Shown here: one piece after another, positions 1-12,634 of the stretch | Position numbering within the stretch: the first letter of the stretch is position 1 | Layout of the letters: each line of letters begins with the position of its first letter | From: Azadirachta indica | Taxonomy: Eukaryota > Streptophyta > Magnoliopsida > Sapindales > Meliaceae | Length of the DNA: 64,000 bases | NCBI GenBank assembly: GCA_022749755.1 | Contig: CM040451.1 | Span: 4,292,871 to 4,356,870, forward strand | Direction: 5' to 3' | Program-made: the position numbers and the translations under genes | Notes under the pieces: model-generated | Seen by the model: only the letters and a program-made list of their open reading frames with translations | The model's database searches: none | What the model was told of the DNA's origin: nothing

Positions 1-351
1 GCGTCCTTTTCTTTTTCCTTTCGCCGTACCCTTCCCTTTTATTTTATTTTCCGAGCCCGCCCTTCCGCTCTATTTCACCGCGCAGGCCCGACGTCGGATT
101 TTCTGTGAGGGATAGGGATAGTATCTTTTTTTTGCAAGCCTTGGTGAAAATCCTTTAAAAACTTTAGAAGTCCATAACTTTTTGCCCCGATGTCCAATTG
201 AAGCAATTTTTTTTTTTCAAATCGCATAACGTTTCGAGACGAATGCATTGGGGTCATTTCTTCCCCTCGACCGAGCACCCCGGCGTATGGTTTACTCCTC
301 AAGCCTCGCAGGCAAGCCGCCCTTATATACATTTACCTCGCATTACCTTTC

Positions 352-470
352 GGGTGCGACCATACCAGCACTAATGCACCGGATCCCATCAGAACTCCGC
401 AGTTAAGCGTGCTTGGGCGAGAGCAGTACTAAGATGGGTGACCTCTTGGGAAGTCCTCGTGTTGCACCCT
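352..470 (+). rRNA. 5S ribosomal RNA, array copy 1
   Basis: First complete 5S gene in the window. It is 119 nt because the 3' end has CACCCT where the consensus has CACCCCT. Its upstream spacer carries edge-specific substitutions (TTAGAAG for TTAAAAG, GGGGTC for GAGGTC, CACCCCGG for CACGCCGG). The promoter is canonical. Confidence 0.95.
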
Positions 471-836
471 TTTTCCCTTTTCCACCGCGTCCTTTTCTTT
501 TTCCTTTCGCCGTACCCTTCCCTTTTATTTTATTTTCCGAGCCCGCCCTTCCGCTCTATTTCACCGCGCAGGCCCGACGTCGGATTTTCTGTGAGGGATA
601 GGGATAGTATCTTTTTTTTGCAAGCCTTGGTGAAAATCCTTTAAAAACTTTAGAAGTCCATAACTTTTTGCCCCGATGTCCAATTGAAGCAATTTTTTTT
701 TTCAAATCGCATAACGTTTCGAGACGAATGCATTGGGGTCATTTCTTCCCCTCGACCGAGCACCCCGGCGTATGGTTTACTCCTCAAGCCTCGCAGGCAA
801 GCCGCCCTTATATACATTTACCTCGCATTACCTTTC

Positions 837-911
837 GTGTGCGACCATACCAGCACTAATGCACCTGATGCCATCAGAACTCTGCAGTTACGCGTGTTTG
901 GATGAGAGCAG
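837..911 (+). pseudogene. Truncated, mutated 5S rRNA pseudogene
   Basis: The first 75 nt of a 5S gene with about ten substitutions relative to the consensus (for example GTGTGCG at the start, CACCTGATG for CACCGGATC, TTACGCGTGTTTGGATGAG for TTAAGCGTGCTTGGGCGAG). It breaks off after GAGAGCAG and joins directly to the -34 promoter segment of the next 5S gene. The substitutions hit the A-box/intermediate element and the C box is missing, so transcription is unlikely although the upstream TATA is intact. Confidence 0.92.
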
Positions 912-945
912 CGCCCTTATATACATTTACCTCGCATTACCTTTC

Positions 946-1065
946 GGGTGCGACCATACCAGCACTAATGCACCGGATCCCATCAGAACTCCGCAGTTAA
1001 GCGTGCTTGGGCGAGAGCAGTACTAAGATGGGTGACCTCTTGGGAAGTCCTCGTGTTGCACCCCT
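946..1065 (+). rRNA. 5S ribosomal RNA, array copy 2
   Basis: Consensus 120-nt gene. Only 34 bp of upstream spacer (TATA, GC, C elements) separates it from the truncated copy at 837-911. Confidence 0.95.
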
Positions 1066-1432
1066 TTTTCCCTTTTCCACCGCGTCCTTTTCTTTTTCCT
1101 TTCGCCGTACCCTTCCCTTTTATTTTATTTTCCGAGCCCGCCCTTCCGCTCTATTTCACCGCGCAGGCCCGACGTCGGATTTTCTGTGAGGGATAGGGAT
1201 AGTATCTTTTTTTTGCAAGCCTTGGTGAAAAATCCTTTAAAAACTTTAAAAGTCCATAACTTTTTGCCCCGATGTCCAATTGAAGCAATTTTTTTTTTCA
1301 AATCGCATAACGTTTCGAGACGAATGCATTGAGGTCATTTCTTCCCCTCGACCGAGCACGCCGGCGTATGGTTTACTCCTCAAGCCTCGCAGGCAAGCCG
1401 CCCTTATATACATTTACCTCGCATTACCTTTC

Positions 1433-1552
1433 GGGTGCGACCATACCAGCACTAATGCACCGGATCCCATCAGAACTCCGCAGTTAAGCGTGCTTGGGCG
1501 AGAGCAGTACTAAGATGGGTGACCTCTTGGGAAGTCCTCGTGTTGCACCCCT
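1433..1552 (+). rRNA. 5S ribosomal RNA, array copy 3
   Basis: Consensus gene; starts 487 bp after copy 2. Confidence 0.96.
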
Positions 1553-1919
1553 TTTTCCCTTTTCCACCGCGTCCTTTTCTTTTTCCTTTCGCCGTACCCT
1601 TCCCTTTTATTTTATTTTCCGAGCCCGCCCTTCCGCTCTATTTCACCGCGCAGGCCCGACGTCGGATTTTCTGTGAGGGATAGGGATAGTATCTTTTTTT
1701 TGCAAGCCTTGGTGAAAAATCCTTTAAAAACTTTAAAAGTCCATAACTTTTTGCCCCGATGTCCAATTGAAGCAATTTTTTTTTTCAAATCGCATAACGT
1801 TTCGAGACGAATGCATTGAGGTCATTTCTTCCCCTCGACCGAGCACGCCGGCGTATGGTTTACTCCTCAAGCCTCGCAGGCAAGCCGCCCTTATATACAT
1901 TTACCTCGCATTACCTTTC

Positions 1920-2039
1920 GGGTGCGACCATACCAGCACTAATGCACCGGATCCCATCAGAACTCCGCAGTTAAGCGTGCTTGGGCGAGAGCAGTACTAA
2001 GATGGGTGACCTCTTGGGAAGTCCTCGTGTTGCACCCCT
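1920..2039 (+). rRNA. 5S ribosomal RNA, array copy 4
   Basis: Consensus gene, 487-bp spacing. Confidence 0.96.
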
Positions 2040-2406
2040 TTTTCCCTTTTCCACCGCGTCCTTTTCTTTTTCCTTTCGCCGTACCCTTCCCTTTTATTTT
2101 ATTTTCCGAGCCCGCCCTTCCGCTCTATTTCACCGCGCAGGCCCGACGTCGGATTTTCTGTGAGGGATAGGGATAGTATCTTTTTTTTGCAAGCCTTGGT
2201 GAAAAATCCTTTAAAAACTTTAAAAGTCCATAACTTTTTGCCCCGATGTCCAATTGAAGCAATTTTTTTTTTCAAATCGCATAACGTTTCGAGACGAATG
2301 CATTGAGGTCATTTCTTCCCCTCGACCGAGCACGCCGGCGTATGGTTTACTCCTCAAGCCTCGCAGGCAAGCCGCCCTTATATACATTTACCTCGCATTA
2401 CCTTTC

Positions 2407-2526
2407 GGGTGCGACCATACCAGCACTAATGCACCGGATCCCATCAGAACTCCGCAGTTAAGCGTGCTTGGGCGAGAGCAGTACTAAGATGGGTGACCTC
2501 TTGGGAAGTCCTCGTGTTGCACCCCT
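2407..2526 (+). rRNA. 5S ribosomal RNA, array copy 5
   Basis: Consensus gene, 487-bp spacing. Confidence 0.96.
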
Positions 2527-2893
2527 TTTTCCCTTTTCCACCGCGTCCTTTTCTTTTTCCTTTCGCCGTACCCTTCCCTTTTATTTTATTTTCCGAGCCC
2601 GCCCTTCCGCTCTATTTCACCGCGCAGGCCCGACGTCGGATTTTCTGTGAGGGATAGGGATAGTATCTTTTTTTTGCAAGCCTTGGTGAAAAATCCTTTA
2701 AAAACTTTAAAAGTCCATAACTTTTTGCCCCGATGTCCAATTGAAGCAATTTTTTTTTTCAAATCGCATAACGTTTCGAGACGAATGCATTGAGGTCATT
2801 TCTTCCCCTCGACCGAGCACGCCGGCGTATGGTTTACTCCTCAAGCCTCGCAGGCAAGCCGCCCTTATATACATTTACCTCGCATTACCTTTC

Positions 2894-3013
2894 GGGTGCG
2901 ACCATACCAGCACTAATGCACCGGATCCCATCAGAACTCCGCAGTTAAGCGTGCTTGGGCGAGAGCAGTACTAAGATGGGTGACCTCTTGGGAAGTCCTC
3001 GTGTTGCACCCCT
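2894..3013 (+). rRNA. 5S ribosomal RNA, array copy 6
   Basis: Consensus gene, 487-bp spacing. Confidence 0.96.
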
Positions 3014-3380
3014 TTTTCCCTTTTCCACCGCGTCCTTTTCTTTTTCCTTTCGCCGTACCCTTCCCTTTTATTTTATTTTCCGAGCCCGCCCTTCCGCTCT
3101 ATTTCACCGCGCAGGCCCGACGTCGGATTTTCTGTGAGGGATAGGGATAGTATCTTTTTTTTGCAAGCCTTGGTGAAAAATCCTTTAAAAACTTTAAAAG
3201 TCCATAACTTTTTGCCCCGATGTCCAATTGAAGCAATTTTTTTTTTCAAATCGCATAACGTTTCGAGACGAATGCATTGAGGTCATTTCTTCCCCTCGAC
3301 CGAGCACGCCGGCGTATGGTTTACTCCTCAAGCCTCGCAGGCAAGCCGCCCTTATATACATTTACCTCGCATTACCTTTC

Positions 3381-3500
3381 GGGTGCGACCATACCAGCAC
3401 TAATGCACCGGATCCCATCAGAACTCCGCAGTTAAGCGTGCTTGGGCGAGAGCAGTACTAAGATGGGTGACCTCTTGGGAAGTCCTCGTGTTGCACCCCT
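3381..3500 (+). rRNA. 5S ribosomal RNA, array copy 7
   Basis: Consensus gene, 487-bp spacing. Confidence 0.96.
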
Positions 3501-3867
3501 TTTTCCCTTTTCCACCGCGTCCTTTTCTTTTTCCTTTCGCCGTACCCTTCCCTTTTATTTTATTTTCCGAGCCCGCCCTTCCGCTCTATTTCACCGCGCA
3601 GGCCCGACGTCGGATTTTCTGTGAGGGATAGGGATAGTATCTTTTTTTTGCAAGCCTTGGTGAAAAATCCTTTAAAAACTTTAAAAGTCCATAACTTTTT
3701 GCCCCGATGTCCAATTGAAGCAATTTTTTTTTTCAAATCGCATAACGTTTCGAGACGAATGCATTGAGGTCATTTCTTCCCCTCGACCGAGCACGCCGGC
3801 GTATGGTTTACTCCTCAAGCCTCGCAGGCAAGCCGCCCTTATATACATTTACCTCGCATTACCTTTC

Positions 3868-3987
3868 GGGTGCGACCATACCAGCACTAATGCACCGGAT
3901 CCCATCAGAACTCCGCAGTTAAGCGTGCTTGGGCGAGAGCAGTACTAAGATGGGTGACCTCTTGGGAAGTCCTCGTGTTGCACCCCT
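3868..3987 (+). rRNA. 5S ribosomal RNA, array copy 8
   Basis: Consensus gene, 487-bp spacing. Confidence 0.96.
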
Positions 3988-4354
3988 TTTTCCCTTTTCC
4001 ACCGCGTCCTTTTCTTTTTCCTTTCGCCGTACCCTTCCCTTTTATTTTATTTTCCGAGCCCGCCCTTCCGCTCTATTTCACCGCGCAGGCCCGACGTCGG
4101 ATTTTCTGTGAGGGATAGGGATAGTATCTTTTTTTTGCAAGCCTTGGTGAAAAATCCTTTAAAAACTTTAAAAGTCCATAACTTTTTGCCCCGATGTCCA
4201 ATTGAAGCAATTTTTTTTTTCAAATCGCATAACGTTTCGAGACGAATGCATTGAGGTCATTTCTTCCCCTCGACCGAGCACGCCGGCGTATGGTTTACTC
4301 CTCAAGCCTCGCAGGCAAGCCGCCCTTATATACATTTACCTCGCATTACCTTTC

Positions 4355-4474
4355 GGGTGCGACCATACCAGCACTAATGCACCGGATCCCATCAGAACTC
4401 CGCAGTTAAGCGTGCTTGGGCGAGAGCAGTACTAAGATGGGTGACCTCTTGGGAAGTCCTCGTGTTGCACCCCT
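4355..4474 (+). rRNA. 5S ribosomal RNA, array copy 9
   Basis: Consensus gene, 487-bp spacing. Confidence 0.96.
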
Positions 4475-4841
4475 TTTTCCCTTTTCCACCGCGTCCTTTT
4501 CTTTTTCCTTTCGCCGTACCCTTCCCTTTTATTTTATTTTCCGAGCCCGCCCTTCCGCTCTATTTCACCGCGCAGGCCCGACGTCGGATTTTCTGTGAGG
4601 GATAGGGATAGTATCTTTTTTTTGCAAGCCTTGGTGAAAAATCCTTTAAAAACTTTAAAAGTCCATAACTTTTTGCCCCGATGTCCAATTGAAGCAATTT
4701 TTTTTTTCAAATCGCATAACGTTTCGAGACGAATGCATTGAGGTCATTTCTTCCCCTCGACCGAGCACGCCGGCGTATGGTTTACTCCTCAAGCCTCGCA
4801 GGCAAGCCGCCCTTATATACATTTACCTCGCATTACCTTTC

Positions 4842-4961
4842 GGGTGCGACCATACCAGCACTAATGCACCGGATCCCATCAGAACTCCGCAGTTAAGCGT
4901 GCTTGGGCGAGAGCAGTACTAAGATGGGTGACCTCTTGGGAAGTCCTCGTGTTGCACCCCT
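4842..4961 (+). rRNA. 5S ribosomal RNA, array copy 10
   Basis: Consensus gene, 487-bp spacing. Confidence 0.96.
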
Positions 4962-5328
4962 TTTTCCCTTTTCCACCGCGTCCTTTTCTTTTTCCTTTCG
5001 CCGTACCCTTCCCTTTTATTTTATTTTCCGAGCCCGCCCTTCCGCTCTATTTCACCGCGCAGGCCCGACGTCGGATTTTCTGTGAGGGATAGGGATAGTA
5101 TCTTTTTTTTGCAAGCCTTGGTGAAAAATCCTTTAAAAACTTTAAAAGTCCATAACTTTTTGCCCCGATGTCCAATTGAAGCAATTTTTTTTTTCAAATC
5201 GCATAACGTTTCGAGACGAATGCATTGAGGTCATTTCTTCCCCTCGACCGAGCACGCCGGCGTATGGTTTACTCCTCAAGCCTCGCAGGCAAGCCGCCCT
5301 TATATACATTTACCTCGCATTACCTTTC

Positions 5329-5448
5329 GGGTGCGACCATACCAGCACTAATGCACCGGATCCCATCAGAACTCCGCAGTTAAGCGTGCTTGGGCGAGAG
5401 CAGTACTAAGATGGGTGACCTCTTGGGAAGTCCTCGTGTTGCACCCCT
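5329..5448 (+). rRNA. 5S ribosomal RNA, array copy 11
   Basis: Consensus gene, 487-bp spacing. Confidence 0.96.
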
Positions 5449-5815
5449 TTTTCCCTTTTCCACCGCGTCCTTTTCTTTTTCCTTTCGCCGTACCCTTCCC
5501 TTTTATTTTATTTTCCGAGCCCGCCCTTCCGCTCTATTTCACCGCGCAGGCCCGACGTCGGATTTTCTGTGAGGGATAGGGATAGTATCTTTTTTTTGCA
5601 AGCCTTGGTGAAAAATCCTTTAAAAACTTTAAAAGTCCATAACTTTTTGCCCCGATGTCCAATTGAAGCAATTTTTTTTTTCAAATCGCATAACGTTTCG
5701 AGACGAATGCATTGAGGTCATTTCTTCCCCTCGACCGAGCACGCCGGCGTATGGTTTACTCCTCAAGCCTCGCAGGCAAGCCGCCCTTATATACATTTAC
5801 CTCGCATTACCTTTC

Positions 5816-5935
5816 GGGTGCGACCATACCAGCACTAATGCACCGGATCCCATCAGAACTCCGCAGTTAAGCGTGCTTGGGCGAGAGCAGTACTAAGATG
5901 GGTGACCTCTTGGGAAGTCCTCGTGTTGCACCCCT
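5816..5935 (+). rRNA. 5S ribosomal RNA, array copy 12
   Basis: Consensus gene, 487-bp spacing. Confidence 0.96.
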
Positions 5936-6302
5936 TTTTCCCTTTTCCACCGCGTCCTTTTCTTTTTCCTTTCGCCGTACCCTTCCCTTTTATTTTATTT
6001 TCCGAGCCCGCCCTTCCGCTCTATTTCACCGCGCAGGCCCGACGTCGGATTTTCTGTGAGGGATAGGGATAGTATCTTTTTTTTGCAAGCCTTGGTGAAA
6101 AATCCTTTAAAAACTTTAAAAGTCCATAACTTTTTGCCCCGATGTCCAATTGAAGCAATTTTTTTTTTCAAATCGCATAACGTTTCGAGACGAATGCATT
6201 GAGGTCATTTCTTCCCCTCGACCGAGCACGCCGGCGTATGGTTTACTCCTCAAGCCTCGCAGGCAAGCCGCCCTTATATACATTTACCTCGCATTACCTT
6301 TC

Positions 6303-6422
6303 GGGTGCGACCATACCAGCACTAATGCACCGGATCCCATCAGAACTCCGCAGTTAAGCGTGCTTGGGCGAGAGCAGTACTAAGATGGGTGACCTCTTGG
6401 GAAGTCCTCGTGTTGCACCCCT
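6303..6422 (+). rRNA. 5S ribosomal RNA, array copy 13
   Basis: Consensus gene, 487-bp spacing. Confidence 0.96.
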
Positions 6423-6789
6423 TTTTCCCTTTTCCACCGCGTCCTTTTCTTTTTCCTTTCGCCGTACCCTTCCCTTTTATTTTATTTTCCGAGCCCGCCC
6501 TTCCGCTCTATTTCACCGCGCAGGCCCGACGTCGGATTTTCTGTGAGGGATAGGGATAGTATCTTTTTTTTGCAAGCCTTGGTGAAAAATCCTTTAAAAA
6601 CTTTAAAAGTCCATAACTTTTTGCCCCGATGTCCAATTGAAGCAATTTTTTTTTTCAAATCGCATAACGTTTCGAGACGAATGCATTGAGGTCATTTCTT
6701 CCCCTCGACCGAGCACGCCGGCGTATGGTTTACTCCTCAAGCCTCGCAGGCAAGCCGCCCTTATATACATTTACCTCGCATTACCTTTC

Positions 6790-6909
6790 GGGTGCGACCA
6801 TACCAGCACTAATGCACCGGATCCCATCAGAACTCCGCAGTTAAGCGTGCTTGGGCGAGAGCAGTACTAAGATGGGTGACCTCTTGGGAAGTCCTCGTGT
6901 TGCACCCCT
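6790..6909 (+). rRNA. 5S ribosomal RNA, array copy 14
   Basis: Consensus gene, 487-bp spacing. Confidence 0.96.
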
Positions 6910-7276
6910 TTTTCCCTTTTCCACCGCGTCCTTTTCTTTTTCCTTTCGCCGTACCCTTCCCTTTTATTTTATTTTCCGAGCCCGCCCTTCCGCTCTATTT
7001 CACCGCGCAGGCCCGACGTCGGATTTTCTGTGAGGGATAGGGATAGTATCTTTTTTTTGCAAGCCTTGGTGAAAAATCCTTTAAAAACTTTAAAAGTCCA
7101 TAACTTTTTGCCCCGATGTCCAATTGAAGCAATTTTTTTTTTCAAATCGCATAACGTTTCGAGACGAATGCATTGAGGTCATTTCTTCCCCTCGACCGAG
7201 CACGCCGGCGTATGGTTTACTCCTCAAGCCTCGCAGGCAAGCCGCCCTTATATACATTTACCTCGCATTACCTTTC

Positions 7277-7396
7277 GGGTGCGACCATACCAGCACTAAT
7301 GCACCGGATCCCATCAGAACTCCGCAGTTAAGCGTGCTTGGGCGAGAGCAGTACTAAGATGGGTGACCTCTTGGGAAGTCCTCGTGTTGCACCCCT
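7277..7396 (+). rRNA. 5S ribosomal RNA, array copy 15
   Basis: Consensus gene, 487-bp spacing. Confidence 0.96.
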
Positions 7397-7763
7397 TTTT
7401 CCCTTTTCCACCGCGTCCTTTTCTTTTTCCTTTCGCCGTACCCTTCCCTTTTATTTTATTTTCCGAGCCCGCCCTTCCGCTCTATTTCACCGCGCAGGCC
7501 CGACGTCGGATTTTCTGTGAGGGATAGGGATAGTATCTTTTTTTTGCAAGCCTTGGTGAAAAATCCTTTAAAAACTTTAAAAGTCCATAACTTTTTGCCC
7601 CGATGTCCAATTGAAGCAATTTTTTTTTTCAAATCGCATAACGTTTCGAGACGAATGCATTGAGGTCATTTCTTCCCCTCGACCGAGCACGCCGGCGTAT
7701 GGTTTACTCCTCAAGCCTCGCAGGCAAGCCGCCCTTATATACATTTACCTCGCATTACCTTTC

Positions 7764-7883
7764 GGGTGCGACCATACCAGCACTAATGCACCGGATCCCA
7801 TCAGAACTCCGCAGTTAAGCGTGCTTGGGCGAGAGCAGTACTAAGATGGGTGACCTCTTGGGAAGTCCTCGTGTTGCACCCCT
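7764..7883 (+). rRNA. 5S ribosomal RNA, array copy 16
   Basis: Consensus gene, 487-bp spacing. Confidence 0.96.
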
Positions 7884-8250
7884 TTTTCCCTTTTCCACCG
7901 CGTCCTTTTCTTTTTCCTTTCGCCGTACCCTTCCCTTTTATTTTATTTTCCGAGCCCGCCCTTCCGCTCTATTTCACCGCGCAGGCCCGACGTCGGATTT
8001 TCTGTGAGGGATAGGGATAGTATCTTTTTTTTGCAAGCCTTGGTGAAAAATCCTTTAAAAACTTTAAAAGTCCATAACTTTTTGCCCCGATGTCCAATTG
8101 AAGCAATTTTTTTTTTCAAATCGCATAACGTTTCGAGACGAATGCATTGAGGTCATTTCTTCCCCTCGACCGAGCACGCCGGCGTATGGTTTACTCCTCA
8201 AGCCTCGCAGGCAAGCCGCCCTTATATACATTTACCTCGCATTACCTTTC

Positions 8251-8370
8251 GGGTGCGACCATACCAGCACTAATGCACCGGATCCCATCAGAACTCCGCA
8301 GTTAAGCGTGCTTGGGCGAGAGCAGTACTAAGATGGGTGACCTCTTGGGAAGTCCTCGTGTTGCACCCCT
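8251..8370 (+). rRNA. 5S ribosomal RNA, array copy 17
   Basis: Consensus gene, 487-bp spacing. Confidence 0.96.
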
Positions 8371-8737
8371 TTTTCCCTTTTCCACCGCGTCCTTTTCTTT
8401 TTCCTTTCGCCGTACCCTTCCCTTTTATTTTATTTTCCGAGCCCGCCCTTCCGCTCTATTTCACCGCGCAGGCCCGACGTCGGATTTTCTGTGAGGGATA
8501 GGGATAGTATCTTTTTTTTGCAAGCCTTGGTGAAAAATCCTTTAAAAACTTTAAAAGTCCATAACTTTTTGCCCCGATGTCCAATTGAAGCAATTTTTTT
8601 TTTCAAATCGCATAACGTTTCGAGACGAATGCATTGAGGTCATTTCTTCCCCTCGACCGAGCACGCCGGCGTATGGTTTACTCCTCAAGCCTCGCAGGCA
8701 AGCCGCCCTTATATACATTTACCTCGCATTACCTTTC

Positions 8738-8857
8738 GGGTGCGACCATACCAGCACTAATGCACCGGATCCCATCAGAACTCCGCAGTTAAGCGTGCTT
8801 GGGCGAGAGCAGTACTAAGATGGGTGACCTCTTGGGAAGTCCTCGTGTTGCACCCCT
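8738..8857 (+). rRNA. 5S ribosomal RNA, array copy 18
   Basis: Consensus gene. The terminator T run is six instead of five, which makes the distance to copy 19 488 bp. Confidence 0.96.
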
Positions 8858-9225
8858 TTTTTCCCTTTTCCACCGCGTCCTTTTCTTTTTCCTTTCGCCG
8901 TACCCTTCCCTTTTATTTTATTTTCCGAGCCCGCCCTTCCGCTCTATTTCACCGCGCAGGCCCGACGTCGGATTTTCTGTGAGGGATAGGGATAGTATCT
9001 TTTTTTTGCAAGCCTTGGTGAAAAATCCTTTAAAAACTTTAAAAGTCCATAACTTTTTGCCCCGATGTCCAATTGAAGCAATTTTTTTTTTCAAATCGCA
9101 TAACGTTTCGAGACGAATGCATTGAGGTCATTTCTTCCCCTCGACCGAGCACGCCGGCGTATGGTTTACTCCTCAAGCCTCGCAGGCAAGCCGCCCTTAT
9201 ATACATTTACCTCGCATTACCTTTC

Positions 9226-9345
9226 GGGTGCGACCATACCAGCACTAATGCACCGGATCCCATCAGAACTCCGCAGTTAAGCGTGCTTGGGCGAGAGCAG
9301 TACTAAGATGGGTGACCTCTTGGGAAGTCCTCGTGTTGCACCCCT
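9226..9345 (+). rRNA. 5S ribosomal RNA, array copy 19
   Basis: Consensus gene; starts 488 bp after copy 18. Confidence 0.96.
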
Positions 9346-9712
9346 TTTTCCCTTTTCCACCGCGTCCTTTTCTTTTTCCTTTCGCCGTACCCTTCCCTTT
9401 TATTTTATTTTCCGAGCCCGCCCTTCCGCTCTATTTCACCGCGCAGGCCCGACGTCGGATTTTCTGTGAGGGATAGGGATAGTATCTTTTTTTTGCAAGC
9501 CTTGGTGAAAAATCCTTTAAAAACTTTAAAAGTCCATAACTTTTTGCCCCGATGTCCAATTGAAGCAATTTTTTTTTTCAAATCGCATAACGTTTCGAGA
9601 CGAATGCATTGAGGTCATTTCTTCCCCTCGACCGAGCACGCCGGCGTATGGTTTACTCCTCAAGCCTCGCAGGCAAGCCGCCCTTATATACATTTACCTC
9701 GCATTACCTTTC

Positions 9713-9832
9713 GGGTGCGACCATACCAGCACTAATGCACCGGATCCCATCAGAACTCCGCAGTTAAGCGTGCTTGGGCGAGAGCAGTACTAAGATGGGT
9801 GACCTCTTGGGAAGTCCTCGTGTTGCACCCCT
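9713..9832 (+). rRNA. 5S ribosomal RNA, array copy 20
   Basis: Consensus gene, 487-bp spacing. Confidence 0.96.
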
Positions 9833-10199
9833 TTTTCCCTTTTCCACCGCGTCCTTTTCTTTTTCCTTTCGCCGTACCCTTCCCTTTTATTTTATTTTCC
9901 GAGCCCGCCCTTCCGCTCTATTTCACCGCGCAGGCCCGACGTCGGATTTTCTGTGAGGGATAGGGATAGTATCTTTTTTTTGCAAGCCTTGGTGAAAAAT
10001 CCTTTAAAAACTTTAAAAGTCCATAACTTTTTGCCCCGATGTCCAATTGAAGCAATTTTTTTTTTCAAATCGCATAACGTTTCGAGACGAATGCATTGAG
10101 GTCATTTCTTCCCCTCGACCGAGCACGCCGGCGTATGGTTTACTCCTCAAGCCTCGCAGGCAAGCCGCCCTTATATACATTTACCTCGCATTACCTTTC

Positions 10200-10319
10200 G
10201 GGTGCGACCATACCAGCACTAATGCACCGGATCCCATCAGAACTCCGCAGTTAAGCGTGCTTGGGCGAGAGCAGTACTAAGATGGGTGACCTCTTGGGAA
10301 GTCCTCGTGTTGCACCCCT
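10200..10319 (+). rRNA. 5S ribosomal RNA, array copy 21
   Basis: Consensus gene, 487-bp spacing. Confidence 0.96.
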
Positions 10320-10686
10320 TTTTCCCTTTTCCACCGCGTCCTTTTCTTTTTCCTTTCGCCGTACCCTTCCCTTTTATTTTATTTTCCGAGCCCGCCCTTC
10401 CGCTCTATTTCACCGCGCAGGCCCGACGTCGGATTTTCTGTGAGGGATAGGGATAGTATCTTTTTTTTGCAAGCCTTGGTGAAAAATCCTTTAAAAACTT
10501 TAAAAGTCCATAACTTTTTGCCCCGATGTCCAATTGAAGCAATTTTTTTTTTCAAATCGCATAACGTTTCGAGACGAATGCATTGAGGTCATTTCTTCCC
10601 CTCGACCGAGCACGCCGGCGTATGGTTTACTCCTCAAGCCTCGCAGGCAAGCCGCCCTTATATACATTTACCTCGCATTACCTTTC

Positions 10687-10806
10687 GGGTGCGACCATAC
10701 CAGCACTAATGCACCGGATCCCATCAGAACTCCGCAGTTAAGCGTGCTTGGGCGAGAGCAGTACTAAGATGGGTGACCTCTTGGGAAGTCCTCGTGTTGC
10801 ACCCCT
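10687..10806 (+). rRNA. 5S ribosomal RNA, array copy 22
   Basis: Consensus gene, 487-bp spacing. Confidence 0.96.
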
Positions 10807-11173
10807 TTTTCCCTTTTCCACCGCGTCCTTTTCTTTTTCCTTTCGCCGTACCCTTCCCTTTTATTTTATTTTCCGAGCCCGCCCTTCCGCTCTATTTCAC
10901 CGCGCAGGCCCGACGTCGGATTTTCTGTGAGGGATAGGGATAGTATCTTTTTTTTGCAAGCCTTGGTGAAAAATCCTTTAAAAACTTTAAAAGTCCATAA
11001 CTTTTTGCCCCGATGTCCAATTGAAGCAATTTTTTTTTTCAAATCGCATAACGTTTCGAGACGAATGCATTGAGGTCATTTCTTCCCCTCGACCGAGCAC
11101 GCCGGCGTATGGTTTACTCCTCAAGCCTCGCAGGCAAGCCGCCCTTATATACATTTACCTCGCATTACCTTTC

Positions 11174-11293
11174 GGGTGCGACCATACCAGCACTAATGCA
11201 CCGGATCCCATCAGAACTCCGCAGTTAAGCGTGCTTGGGCGAGAGCAGTACTAAGATGGGTGACCTCTTGGGAAGTCCTCGTGTTGCACCCCT
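11174..11293 (+). rRNA. 5S ribosomal RNA, array copy 23
   Basis: Consensus gene, 487-bp spacing. Confidence 0.96.
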
Positions 11294-11660
11294 TTTTCCC
11301 TTTTCCACCGCGTCCTTTTCTTTTTCCTTTCGCCGTACCCTTCCCTTTTATTTTATTTTCCGAGCCCGCCCTTCCGCTCTATTTCACCGCGCAGGCCCGA
11401 CGTCGGATTTTCTGTGAGGGATAGGGATAGTATCTTTTTTTTGCAAGCCTTGGTGAAAAATCCTTTAAAAACTTTAAAAGTCCATAACTTTTTGCCCCGA
11501 TGTCCAATTGAAGCAATTTTTTTTTTCAAATCGCATAACGTTTCGAGACGAATGCATTGAGGTCATTTCTTCCCCTCGACCGAGCACGCCGGCGTATGGT
11601 TTACTCCTCAAGCCTCGCAGGCAAGCCGCCCTTATATACATTTACCTCGCATTACCTTTC

Positions 11661-11780
11661 GGGTGCGACCATACCAGCACTAATGCACCGGATCCCATCA
11701 GAACTCCGCAGTTAAGCGTGCTTGGGCGAGAGCAGTACTAAGATGGGTGACCTCTTGGGAAGTCCTCGTGTTGCACCCCT
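11661..11780 (+). rRNA. 5S ribosomal RNA, array copy 24
   Basis: Consensus gene, 487-bp spacing. Confidence 0.96.
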
Positions 11781-12147
11781 TTTTCCCTTTTCCACCGCGT
11801 CCTTTTCTTTTTCCTTTCGCCGTACCCTTCCCTTTTATTTTATTTTCCGAGCCCGCCCTTCCGCTCTATTTCACCGCGCAGGCCCGACGTCGGATTTTCT
11901 GTGAGGGATAGGGATAGTATCTTTTTTTTGCAAGCCTTGGTGAAAAATCCTTTAAAAACTTTAAAAGTCCATAACTTTTTGCCCCGATGTCCAATTGAAG
12001 CAATTTTTTTTTTCAAATCGCATAACGTTTCGAGACGAATGCATTGAGGTCATTTCTTCCCCTCGACCGAGCACGCCGGCGTATGGTTTACTCCTCAAGC
12101 CTCGCAGGCAAGCCGCCCTTATATACATTTACCTCGCATTACCTTTC

Positions 12148-12267
12148 GGGTGCGACCATACCAGCACTAATGCACCGGATCCCATCAGAACTCCGCAGTT
12201 AAGCGTGCTTGGGCGAGAGCAGTACTAAGATGGGTGACCTCTTGGGAAGTCCTCGTGTTGCACCCCT
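12148..12267 (+). rRNA. 5S ribosomal RNA, array copy 25
   Basis: Consensus gene, 487-bp spacing. Confidence 0.96.
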
Positions 12268-12634
12268 TTTTCCCTTTTCCACCGCGTCCTTTTCTTTTTC
12301 CTTTCGCCGTACCCTTCCCTTTTATTTTATTTTCCGAGCCCGCCCTTCCGCTCTATTTCACCGCGCAGGCCCGACGTCGGATTTTCTGTGAGGGATAGGG
12401 ATAGTATCTTTTTTTTGCAAGCCTTGGTGAAAAATCCTTTAAAAACTTTAAAAGTCCATAACTTTTTGCCCCGATGTCCAATTGAAGCAATTTTTTTTTT
12501 CAAATCGCATAACGTTTCGAGACGAATGCATTGAGGTCATTTCTTCCCCTCGACCGAGCACGCCGGCGTATGGTTTACTCCTCAAGCCTCGCAGGCAAGC
12601 CGCCCTTATATACATTTACCTCGCATTACCTTTC

